Shown piece by piece: positions 34,650-44,608 of a DNA stretch of 64,000 bases. Below the pieces are notes generated by a model, which was given only the letters and a program-made list of their open reading frames with translations, ran no database searches and had not been told where the DNA came from. How positions within the stretch are numbered: the first letter of the stretch is position 1; each line of letters begins with the position of its first letter. The stretch spans positions 102,860 through 166,859 of the forward strand of contig JAHLJZ010000053.1 in the NCBI GenBank assembly GCA_025602915.1, read 5' to 3'. The position numbers and the translations under genes are program-made. The DNA is from Paraphysoderma sedebokerense. Its lineage: Eukaryota > Blastocladiomycota > Physodermatomycetes > Physodermatales > Physodermataceae.

Positions 34650-36984
34650 CGTGGCACCGTCTCTCCAACTTCACGTTTTCTGCAACGGATCCGAGTCCGA
34701 CGACATTCTGACGATTCCAGACCCAGTCCCCCATCCACAATGTTATCCTCCTCGAACGTTTTTTTGATTCCGTCATCTCGAAAGGTTTGTATACTTGTGT
34801 ATCGAACCATTCGTCGTGTGGTGGTGTTAATTTACTATTCTCATCCGGCAACACCACCTCACATTGAAGCCCGTGACCGCAGTCTTCTTCGTGAACTCTA
34901 TCCCCGATTCCAACACATTTGGTCAACATGTACAATTTCAATGCACCCTGTACTAACACTCTGACTTCTCTCTTCAAATTCAACTCATCTTCTTCATCCA
35001 TTCTTGACTCTGAATCAGATTTGTTATTCAAAAATTCCCCAGTGTCGTTGTAACCATAACTACTGTAAACCGATAAAGACTGTACAATCGCGTCTGTCGT
35101 CACTGTGATCAAGTTTGTCCATATCGTCGTATCGAATGGGACGGGCGTTAACGGTGACAACGGCAACAATGAAGACGACGGTGAAGAAGGGTAAGAATGA
35201 CATGTTACGTGAATGATTTTTGCGATAAACTTAATCACTTTTCTTTCGATTCGGGTTCGTTCGGTGAGGAAAGAGTCGTAGATGGATGGCGGAGAAGAGG
35301 GGGATAGAGTAGCGGATTTAAAGTCTGTAAGGATATCGCAGATACCAAAGTATTTGTATACTTTGTTCATTTCTTTGTGGAGGTGTGAAAATGGTGTACA
35401 TTGGAAGATAAAATTGTGTAATTGTTTCCAAATCAAGTGGGTGAGGTAACGGGTTTTGGCGTCCTCGGTGATAACTTCTTTGGTGGAAGATGGGGAGAGG
35501 AGGTGTCGTTGGAGGAATAAAGTGTGAATATGGGATGATAAATTTTCGGTGTTTGAATTCTGGGATAAAAATTCTTCAACAACAGAAGAAATGTCTAAGC
35601 GATTAGAAGATATCAATTTCAGTAACCCGGAATTTCGGAATAAACAACACAGAAAAAAAATGCCAGTACCTTGATCCAGAGAATCCATAGCATCTGTAAC
35701 GTGAGTCAAACTCACATCCATACAACTATCTACCCAATCCCCATCTCCATCGGATTCCTCAGGTACCGTCCGACTCTGAGATTTTCGTAACCCAATCCTC
35801 GTCGATACCAACGATTTCAATGCTTCCAACTCTTTACACGTCGCGCCATGAAGATTCACCAGTTTGATATAATCGTTTTCAAGTCGATGATACTCCTCCG
35901 AAATTTGATCTAACCGAGTCTCTACCAAGCTCAACGTTTCTTCTGAATCATCAGGATCTTGTATTTGTGGCTTTCCGCCTAATTTTCGTCGTTTACGAAC
36001 CGGGTAGGTATCAACCTCTTCGTTCATTCCGAAATCTCGAAATCGGGTACCGGTGTTCTCGTCGGCGTTTGTATCGATAGTTTTAAATTTGGATTCTACT
36101 TTCTCGATTTCTCCTTTTCCTTCTTTTTCCGCTTGGAGACTAACCAAAATATCACCCAACACTTCCAAAATCCGGGTCACCGAATTTCCTCTTCCTCCTC
36201 CTCCTCTTCCCTCGTCATCTCCTTTTCTCCTTTTTCTTTTACCATTTTGATTCTTCTCTTGGTAGTAATTTCCGGTTCCATCTGAAATCGGATTACGTTG
36301 GAGTAGATTCACCAACCCCGAGAAACAAGGTACCCGTGTAACCTCTTTTTGTAAAGTTAACATCACGTCAACTAGATACGATTCAATATTGTCCCATCGA
36401 TTGTTTAACCTATTTTTTGATCTATTCGAATCAAACGAATCAAACGAATCGGTCGAGGACGATAAAATACGTTCAACCCGGTCTTTAATTTCCTTGAAAC
36501 TTGGTAACCCCGATTCGAATTCAGACTCAAACTCGGATTCAGAGTTACCTAGTACCACCGAATACTCAGATACTTTACCCTCCAACCCCCTCAAAAACTC
36601 AACTCTACAATCCTCTTTTTCCCCGGATCCCCCAACCAACCATTTGGTCGATTTCAATCTATTTAACCCCGTATTCCCTTTCTCAGATTCACGAAATTTC
36701 GGTATCCCCTGAAAAATACTACACAAAACGAAATACTTGATCAACTTTGTAACGAGTAATACGTTTATGTTTATGTTGGTTTTTAGGGTTTCAGAAGTGA
36801 GAAGATCCAGATTCGTAGATTCGAAAAGTTGGAATAGATAGAACGGGTTTTGGGAGAGTTCAGTTGAGAATGATCGTGGGGGAGAAGAAGAATGGTAAGG
36901 AGGTATTTGGAATTGTAATTGGAACCGGTGAGTGGGTGTCGACGCGAGTGAGGATTTGGATGGTTTGGAATGGGTTGTTCCCAT
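34624..36984 (-). CDS. Low-complexity protein with N-myristoylation-like start, unknown function
   Basis: A single uninterrupted frame of 786 codons, unusual beside its intron-rich neighbours. The N terminus (MGTTHSKPSK, Gly2 and Ser6) fits an N-myristoylation site, which would place it on membranes; this is inference. The protein is Ser/Asp/Glu-rich with short repeats such as SEFESEFES and SFDSFDS, an Arg/Lys-rich patch (KRKRRKGDDEGRGGGG), a probable coiled coil (RLDQISEEYHRLENDYIKLV) and a helical region near residues 480-640. I recognise no family. The frame ends beside the ORF at 34326-34649, which may be its true C terminus. Confidence 0.55.
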   Translation of the reverse strand: MGTTHSKPSKSSLASTPTHRFQLQFQIPPYHSSSPPRSFSTELSQNPFYLFQLFESTNLDLLTSETLKTNININVLLVTKLIKYFVLCSIFQGIPKFRESEKGNTGLNRLKSTKWLVGGSGEKEDCRVEFLRGLEGKVSEYSVVLGNSESEFESEFESGLPSFKEIKDRVERILSSSTDSFDSFDSNRSKNRLNNRWDNIESYLVDVMLTLQKEVTRVPCFSGLVNLLQRNPISDGTGNYYQEKNQNGKRKRRKGDDEGRGGGGRGNSVTRILEVLGDILVSLQAEKEGKGEIEKVESKFKTIDTNADENTGTRFRDFGMNEEVDTYPVRKRRKLGGKPQIQDPDDSEETLSLVETRLDQISEEYHRLENDYIKLVNLHGATCKELEALKSLVSTRIGLRKSQSRTVPEESDGDGDWVDSCMDVSLTHVTDAMDSLDQGTGIFFLCCLFRNSGLLKLISSNRLDISSVVEEFLSQNSNTENLSSHIHTLFLQRHLLSPSSTKEVITEDAKTRYLTHLIWKQLHNFIFQCTPFSHLHKEMNKVYKYFGICDILTDFKSATLSPSSPPSIYDSFLTERTRIERKVIKFIAKIIHVTCHSYPSSPSSSLLPLSPLTPVPFDTTIWTNLITVTTDAIVQSLSVYSSYGYNDTGEFLNNKSDSESRMDEEDELNLKREVRVLVQGALKLYMLTKCVGIGDRVHEEDCGHGLQCEVVLPDENSKLTPPHDEWFDTQVYKPFEMTESKKRSRRITLWMGDWVWNRQNVVGLGSVAENVKLERRCHGGDGVVSC

Positions 36985-37355
36985 TTCGTTTTTACAGACA
37001 ACGGGGGAATAAAATGAATGGGATGATCTGTTTATAAATGAATAACATAAAATTGTTGGGTGTTGGAACTTATTAAGTTACTTCCAAAATCTTGATTCCC
37101 GAATGATCGGAGCTCCGTCAATGACGTCACTACCGTCGATTGCCGACGATGGGGAATTTTGCTAGGATGCCCGATCATCCCATCGATCAACTTAAGAAAG
37201 AACTCTTTTAAGATTTTCTGGGAATCGTTTTATGTATGTATTTTCAATCTACAATTTTCATCGTACAAATCGTACAAACGGTAATACTCAAAACAACGAC
37301 AAAAAAAGTAACAAAAAAGAAAATAACGTCTAAAATAGTCTACCGACTTCAAAGT
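36985..37355. other. Spacer with two TGACGTCA-related sites
   Basis: Separates the low-complexity gene (-) from the IQUB 3' end. AATGACGTCAC occurs near 37120, the same CRE-like octamer as at 2486. No gene seen. Confidence 0.35.
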
Positions 37356-40137
37356 TCAAACTACTCGATTTTTCTGCCTCTCCCGTGATACCTTTCCACC
37401 CTCAATTCCAGGATCCAATTTCTCCTTTAACAAACCCATTTCGTCCACTACATACTGTCTTTTCAAGTACCCCTCCATCTTATGTACCTGACTAAACTTT
37501 TGTTTCGCGGTCAACAATTTCGTTTTCACCCGATTGATAAAATCAGTGCTGTACAGTTCCCCCAACCCGGGTTCAACATTCAAATTCGAATTTACTTGTG
37601 GATCATTAGATTCTTGATTCTGATTTTGATTTTGATTTTGGTGTCTGAGTTTAGAGTGGATGAGTGCCTCTTGTTCTGTGAGGAGGATACAATTCCAAGG
37701 TGATAATTCTTGAGAGTCGTTCCATCGGATTAAAAGTAGTTCGTTTAGATCCGTGACACCGCTGAGTGGGGATCGGCGGTTCCAGAGGGTGTCGACTATA
37801 TACTGGATGTCTTGTTCGGTTAATAAATTGATGATGCGAGGTTGAGTTTGAACTTGACGAGGACGAGTTGAAGGTGCGATGGTGACGGTTGGTTGGTCAG
37901 AATCGAGTGGATCGAGTTGAACGGGTGGATGTCGCATCGTTTCAAAGAGTTGGGAAACACGCAAGAGACGAAGGTAAGCGGATTCGTTGGAACGGGTTAC
38001 TGCTATATTTGCCTTTTGCGTACATGATTTACAGTTGCCTAGCTGTTTCATGGTTGTGTTTAACGCAAACTCAAAGGATGGCAGGTACCTCGCGCAGGAC
38101 CGGCAATGGTAGAGACGGGTTCTGTCGGCTTCAATTTCCGAGGGCACCTGTAAGGGTTTTTAAAAAGTTTTCGCAATTCTCGAGTCAGGTATAATCTAAC
38201 CTCTCGGAGGGATTCTGGCGCAAATTTGAATACACACCCGTTGGAAATGCTTGGCCTCTGGGTTAAACTCTGGTGTCTCGATAAATTGTAAAAACAAATT
38301 CGCGATCCTTTTTCGCAGTCCTTCTAAACTGGTCGGGTCTCTTCCACGGCTGATTAAATCGCTTTCTCGATCAATTAACTGAATGATGTCGCGGGTCAGA
38401 TTACAATCAAACTCCTATACCAAAACAGAAGCATTAGAATATTGACTTTAAAAGAAGAACGGAAACATCAAGTACTTTTACAATGTGCCTTAGTTGGACC
38501 AACACTTGTAATCTTTCCTCCAGGGATTTCGAATACGTCGTCAAATCAGTATACAGTTTCTTGAGCTCTCTCGCGCGGACGGTATCGGGTGTGTCAACTA
38601 GCGCAAAACCTCCTTTATTGAGGGGCCATTTTTTGGTATCTGCCATCTAATATATCATTTACACGTAAGGTTAAGTGTCGAAAAATCTAAATGAACAGAG
38701 AACAATAAAAGTACCTGTTCAAGAAGTTGTTTGGTTTTGCGTTCTTTGTGTTCCTCTTTTGCCGAGATTTTCAAACGATCCAGTTTTTGTAACAAGATAG
38801 CCTCATGTTTTAACAATTCAGCGAGTAATTTTAGTCGTTTCTCCTCGGGATAATTCGCTTTGTTTATTTTTTCTACTTCTCCTTTTCGCCAGACTGCGTT
38901 GGGTAGAGGAGGCGAATATCAGTTGGTTGGGGATTCAGCGGGGTTAAGAGAAACAGAGTTATTGTTCAAACCTTCCAAGGTCGAGTACAACATTTGAAAA
39001 TCTTTAGCTGTTTTCGGATTCTGTCGACTTTCGATTTCCTGTCTCCGCAGTTTTTCCTTCAATTCCTTTTTTCTCAGTTTAAACTTAACGGTTTAAACGC
39101 AAAAGTCAACGTTGCGTGGTTTGTTAAATCTATCCCAAACCGTCGAATTGAGCACGATTCAGACGACTTACTTCTGCTCTTTCTTTATCTTCTATGACTC
39201 TTTCAGACCTCATTTTCTGCACTACCCTTTGTGCTTTTACTTTTCGAAAGAAACATTGAATTTTAATTACGCTAGAGACAATATGTTGATGGTGTTGGGA
39301 TGCGGTGGTGTAGGTTTGGGGTTGAATGACTTTGTCGTGACTCGTTGAGAGAAAGATCCCAGGCGTCGCCTAAACAATTTGCAGAGAGTAGAGTGAAAGA
39401 AAAAACTGTTTTAGAATTGCGATTGATTTGATCGTAGTTTCTCGATAAAATGGATCAAGTGAAAAGCGGTAAAGACGTTGGCATACCACTTGAGTTGAAG
39501 ACTCTCTCACGCACTGACTAGCTCGGTTTTTAATAAAATGCGTCTGCGTATCCCTGTGGAACCTTGCACCATAATTCTACATGGAGACTACTCATTAGCC
39601 TGTCTGAAAGTAGACGCAGCATTTAATATTCCAAATATCGGTTTGATGACAAACCTTTGCTCTGATTTCTTGGGCAGTGATGGTTTGAGTCGTGGCATGG
39701 AAATACTCGATGCCAGTTTCTTTGTTCTTGTACCCACCCATGTATGGTTTATTGATTAGAACTCGAGTTGATTCTGTATTTTCTGATATTGTTCTATTAG
39801 AACAAGGAGGATTCGTCTCATGATGATTCTCAAGTGATGCTGGATTTGCGGAATTCGTGTCGAGATTTGCATCGTTGACGTGGAGTTCAGATTCTAATTG
39901 AGATGTAGTAACGACATCTGAGTGTGGTATAGTTTCACTGGTACTTGAGTTTTCGATTGGTTGTGCTTTATCGCTTTGAATTTTTTCGATCAGGTTATCC
40001 GTTATTTGGTAAGAGTTATCGTTGGGGGTGGATATCTCGGTAGATGTGGAATTTGTAGTCGGATCGATCTCGAGGATATCAATGATTTTCAGTTCAGATT
40101 CCCCGATGTTTTCTGAATGATTAGGTGTGCTTGTCAT
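37356..40137 (-). CDS. IQUB: IQUB-like flagellar protein (IQ motif and ubiquitin-domain containing family)
   Basis: IQUB is an axonemal, radial-spoke-associated protein of motile cilia. The signature C-terminal region is clear in the last exon (38147-37356): a zinc-ribbon-like HCRSCARYLPSFEF...LGNCKSC, then LTEQDIQYIVDTLWNRRS, LNELLLIRWNDSQELSPWNC and ILLTEQEALIHSKL. An upstream exon (38646-38464) has VRARELKKLYTDL and LEERLQVLVQLRHIVK, and another near 38800 has the LLKHEAILLQKLDRLK helix, both in the order seen in animal IQUB. The first exon (ATG 40137) is acidic and ends with the family motif KPYMGGYKNKETGIEYFHA before TQT. I did not see a ubiquitin-like domain before that motif, so the N terminus appears shorter than in vertebrates. 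Middle exons (39590-38700, IQ-motif region) are only partly resolved. Confidence 0.85.
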
Positions 40138-40956
40138 TTTAGAAATTTTAAAAGTTTTCAAGCTACAATGAATTAATTACTTTTCTACATGTGTATAGAA
40201 GAAGGATGCTGCGGATGCGTAACGCGCATTGGGGGAACATAAGCAGCAAGTAATCAGCACCAGGTCAGCCAAAGATCAGGAACGTTACCAGGGGATAGCC
40301 ACTTGGTCGGATTTGAACATGAATTGAGATGTATTTTTTATATAATTTACACAGTCACACAGTTACAGAGTTGCTTGGGACAATGAACATAGCTATCCTT
40401 TTTATGAATTGTGTGATGACATTTTGTGACACAGTATGGGAATTCAAGACAATCGCTGTGGAGATCTTTTTGCCTTCCGCAGGATTGTCAGATCAGACTG
40501 CCTATTTTTAGACTGAGATTGATGGATAAAACAGAGTGATGGATGTGAATTGTAAAAGCGAGGGCGACGTGGCAAACCACTGGCAAACCCCCCTTGAGAT
40601 TTCTATTATTACATGTATTGTGTTGAAGGTTGGATTGAGCAGTGATTGAAATTCCACAGTGAACACAGGAGTGATACTGATGGGAGCGGGAACACAGGGG
40701 GAATGAAAATCATTTGCTAAATATAGCATCTGTAGTGAGACAATCAATGAGGAGGGCAATGAAGCAGACAATGGGGCAATGGACGGCAATGGACACGCGA
40801 GAGAGGAGACGCGAGGTGATTGGGTGCGCTAATGAAGCGGCCAGTGGGCACGCGTTGCGGTGGAGAGAGGGAATGCAGGCAGGGGAACGCAGGCAGGCAG
40901 AATGCAGGCAGCTGGAGAGGAACTGCGGGCCGCTACCTTGTTGGCAGGCTGCATGC
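40138..40956. other. Divergent spacer between IQUB (-) and the GPI-protein gene (+)
   Basis: No gene seen. From about 40730 the composition shifts to G-rich on +, and around 40870-40920 it holds GCAGGC-type short repeats. This is the upstream promoter region of a probably highly expressed gene. Confidence 0.4.
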
Positions 40957-40962
40957 TATAAA
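40957..40962 (+). promoter_or_regulatory. TATA box of the GPI-anchored protein gene
   Basis: TATAAA within GCTATAAAGAGCGCGC, 134 bases before the start codon at 41091, followed by pyrimidine-rich leader. It is the clearest core promoter in the window. Confidence 0.6.
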
Positions 40963-40980
40963 GAGCGCGCATTCCCTCTT

Positions 40981-41040
40981 CCACTTGCACTACTCCACTA
41001 CTCCACTTGCACTACTCCACTACTCCACTTGCACTACTCT
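40981..41040 (+). repeat. 22-bp tandem repeat in the 5' leader
   Basis: About 2.7 copies of a 22-base unit (CCACTTGCACTACTCCACTACT), copies at 40981-41002 and 41003-41024 plus a partial third. It lies between TATA box and start codon, so it is probably transcribed as 5' UTR. The leader is almost free of G. Confidence 0.8.
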
Positions 41041-41090
41041 AGTCTGCTTACTACTCACTACACTCTACTCACTAGTCTACTACTACAACA

Positions 41091-42229
41091 ATGAAACAAG
41101 CCGCTCTCGTCTGCCTCCTCCTCTCCCTCCTCGCCTCCTCAGTCTCCGCTGACCCCCTCGCCGCTCTCTACAAGGTAACCCATTGCCACTCTCTCACCCT
41201 CTCATCCTCAACACTAACACCCCACTTACAGAGAAACGCAAACGCAAAGTGCCAGGAAACCATCAAGCAGTTCAGAAACGATGCCTGCTACGTCTTCAAG
41301 GCACCCACCGAAGTCTCACCAAAGACCCTGAAAGACACTTATGGCTCCTACACCACCGACCAGTGCTCCACTGCCTGCGCTGACAAGACAAAGACCTACG
41401 CAAAGGACTTGATTGCCAACTGTGTCAACGGATACGCTGACACCGATGCCAACGCCGCCCGCGCAGTCATCTCGGCCACCCTCTACGCCAGAGACATGGC
41501 TTGCACAAAGGATGACAACAACCAATACTGTCTCAACAACATTCTCGAAACGGTCGACCAAGTCGCCAACACCCTCAAAAAATCCGTCAAAATCGACACT
41601 TGCGGTGACAAGACCACCGTCATCATCCAACCTTTTGACCTCGGCGAACTCCCCGACAATTTCGCTTGTACCACTTGCATCAAGAAATTCGTCGTCGGTT
41701 CCTACGGTTGGATGAAAATGTTGAACGACAAATTGGGCAATAACTTTTACATGAACGGTATCGCTCAAGCCCTCAAATTCCCCGAGTGGTCAAAGATCAA
41801 CAAATTCGCCGACGATCTCAACGCCAAATGTAAAGCACCCGTCGTCAACAAGGATTACCCGTAAGTACATTCAACTTTTTTGAATTTAAAAAAACCCACA
41901 AAATCACTTACCTGATTGATTTTTTCCATAGTATCCAATACCCCACTGGTGATGCCAAACCTTCCTCCACCGCCACCTCTGCCACCACCACCGCCTCTGC
42001 CACCTCCACTACCACGGCCTCTGCCACCCCATCTGCCGCTCCTTCCACTGTCGGTAGCACCGAAGGCAACGGATACTACAAAAACACCCCGGGTTACATT
42101 CCGGGAGATACTGCCCTCGGTGAATCTAGTACCTCCACTGATAACCTTCCTTCCGCTGCTGGCTCTGTCTCTGGTTCCACCTTTGCATTGGTCGCTGCTG
42201 CTGGCGCTGGTTTCTTGGCTTTCCTTTAG
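41091..42229 (+). CDS. Secreted Cys-rich protein with Ser/Thr stalk and GPI-anchor signal
   Basis: Three exons (41091-41174, 41232-41860, 41932-42229). An N-terminal signal peptide (ALVCLLLSLLASSVSA) is followed by a ~230-residue Cys-containing domain (CQETIKQFRNDACYVFK, TDQCSTACADK, ACTKDDNNQYC, FACTTCIKKF). Then come a long Ser/Thr/Ala/Pro-rich stalk (exon 3) and a terminal hydrophobic segment (TFALVAAAGAGFLAFL) after small residues, the layout of a fungal GPI-anchored surface protein. Codon use is very different from neighbours: C-ending codons dominate and the coding DNA is GC-rich. With the strong TATA box this suggests high expression. I do not recognise the Cys domain beyond a general likeness to fungal secreted proteins with spaced Cys pairs. 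Likely cell wall or plasma membrane surface. Confidence 0.8.
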
Positions 42230-42761
42230 ATTTCAAAGAAATCCCTGATAAACTTAAACTTGACTAGCCACAAAAAAAAACCAACTGATATGTATGAATA
42301 ATTTGACAGTACTAATTGTATATCATCTTTTGCTTAAATGACTAGAAAGATGTCGTCAATTTATAGTTTGTATATATAACTCCAAAGAAGTCTTCTATTT
42401 TAATAATATTATTTTTCCAAGTTACTTGAATATCTATCCTTGTCCTTGTCCCTTTTTATGTTGTTTCTCCTATTCATCTTGTACTTATTCATTCTGACAT
42501 GAGAGTCACAACCCAGTGATAGACAAAGTACACATGCATGCTATCCCAAAATAATTGTTGTTTTTACAGTTTGCAAATTATTCTTTATTTGCAGTAATCG
42601 CCCTTGCTGTGGTTCCCTTTTCATCAGAGACAACCGACCGAGCTAAACACTTTGGCGAAAACCGCCAAAAATTCTAATATTCCCTCAAAACCCTAGTTAC
42701 ATCAAACCAAAAATCAACATCTCTTCATTCCATACACACAACCCCCACCCATGCATCTACC
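42230..42761. other. Spacer upstream of cyclin H
   Basis: Holds the 3' UTR of the GPI-protein gene and the promoter of the next gene. A four-codon upstream ORF (ATG at 42751, stop overlapping the true start region) immediately precedes the cyclin H ATG. Confidence 0.4.
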
Positions 42762-44478
42762 ATGACTCTACAGCAGACTGACCCCCCTCAACAGTTACAA
42801 CCTAAATACGCACATTCCTCGCAATACCAGTGTTGGCGGTTCAGTCCCTCCGAGTTGAGTCAACTACGATCCACGGCCAACGAAGCCGCTAAACAGCGGG
42901 TATGGAGAAGTCATCAATTGGAGTTTGAATTGGTTTGTACCTCTTTATCTTCTTTCTTCTCACTTTCTAAATTTTTTAAGATGTTTTGTGACTGAGATTC
43001 TAACGTTTTCTTTGAATGGTTTCGAAACTTTGATTGCTCCTGCGGACTGTTTAGACTCACAAAACCAAAAAAAGTATCCAAGAAATTAAAAATGAAGTGG
43101 ATTGTTTATCCCCCGATGAAGAGTTACTCTTGATCAAGCATTTTCAATCTCAAATTCCGAAATTATGTAAAGCTTTTAAATTGAATGAATTGGTCAAGGT
43201 TGTCATACTATTTTTCTTTACTACTTCATTTTCCGAGATTTATAGCTCCTTAAAGAACTAAATCTCCAATGGGCTTTTTGGATGGAATCAACGGACTTGA
43301 AGTTAACTGAAATAAACGTTTGTTGTATGGTTATTATGAACTAGGCTACGGCGATTACCTATTTTAAACGATTCTTCTTACACAACAGTGTCATGGAATA
43401 CGATCCTAAAATCATCATGTTTGTTGCCTTCCACTCTTATTCATCTCACCCAAACCTTCCATATTTCTCCGTCTAACCCATTTCCATCTGTCGGTTGATG
43501 TTCATGTTTATAGGTTAACATGTACCTTTCTAGCATGTAAATCTACGCATCATCCGTTGACGGTGTCAGAGTTTACCGCTAAAATACCAAAAGTCTCGGA
43601 TAAACAAATCACGGATACAGAGTTTACTGTTTGTGAGGAATTGAAGTTTCAATTTTGGGTGAGGGATGTGGGGAGTGCTTTGTGGGGATTGTTTCTTGAA
43701 ATTCAGGTAACCAGATTTATACCTTTTGCTTCTCATTAAAATATATTTAACTTAACCTTCATTTCTTGGTTTTTGGGATTTACCGTCAATAAGTCAATCG
43801 AACCGTCGAATCAAGATGAAGCAATCGATACAAACCTATTATACAAAATTTATCAATCTGCAATCACTATCGCCTCGACTATTTTACTCGGCGATTTAAT
43901 CTTTATTTATCAACCTTCTCAAATCGCTTTAGCTTGTTTTAAATTATCCTCCGACTCGGAAGAATTCAAATTCGATTTAACATCGTACGGTTTTTCCCTT
44001 CTTTCTCCATTTTCAATTAAGAAGAATTAACATTTTTATATTTTAGGTACCTCCGACTCAAATACACCGACAGGATAAAAGACTATGAAGTGTTGATGAA
44101 TTGGGTGGATGATATTATCACCGAGATTCGAAGGGAGAGGGATACACCGTTTGATGCGGAGAGGTGTAAAGATATTGACCTTAAATTACAGAAATGTAAA
44201 AATTTGGAAAAAATAGAGGGATCGAAAACGTAGGAATTTCTTGTGTTTCTTCGAGTTTTCTTCTTTTTTCTCGATTTCTTTTTTTTAATTCCGTTTCTTT
44301 TTGATTTGTTTGGTTTACTTTTATTTTTAGATACGAATACAAACAACGCCAAGACCAAGAAAAACAAGAATCAAAACGAAAAGCTAAACTCGCCGCTATG
44401 AAAGCTAAAATGGATAATGAAGATGGACCGAAGATTAATCAATCGTCTATTTCTACTTCCACCTCTGCGTTCGGTTAA
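42762..44478 (+). CDS. CCNH: Cyclin H (TFIIH/CAK subunit, Ccl1 homologue)
   Basis: Regulatory partner of Cdk7 in the CAK module of TFIIH, for RNA polymerase II CTD phosphorylation and CDK activation. Seven exons resolve in phase: 42762-42932, 43055-43198, 43345-43418, 43514-43706, 43794-43984, 44047-44229, 44331-44478. The N-terminal helix region has YQCWRFSPSELSQLR, the first cyclin fold has ATAITYFKRFFLHNSVMEYD and KIIMLTCTFLACK, the cyclin H signature, and the second fold follows (LLGDLIFIYQPSQIALACF, RLKYTDRIKDYEVLMNWVDD). The tail is Lys/Gln-rich with KRKAKLAAMKAKM. Length of about 330 residues matches the family. The start is the first long ATG; its penultimate Thr/Leu leader is Gln/Pro-rich. 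Confidence 0.9.
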
Positions 44479-44608
44479 CCGTTATGAAAGCAACATCAAG
44501 TCAAATTAAATTTGTATTATTTTTGATGAAGTAATACTGTACTATACTATCTGTTGTAAACATGAATTATAATAACAAAAACAATAACAGGTATTGAGAA
44601 TTCTATAA

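Noticed and set aside
36389-36712. Plus-strand frames of about 100 codons (also 36053-36250, 36501-36740).
   Set aside because: They lie antisense to the 786-codon minus-strand gene, and their Ser/Asp repeats are complements of its coding repeats.
41316-41768. A 150-codon minus-strand frame.
   Set aside because: It is antisense to the GPI-anchored protein gene, whose strong codon bias leaves the opposite strand open by chance.
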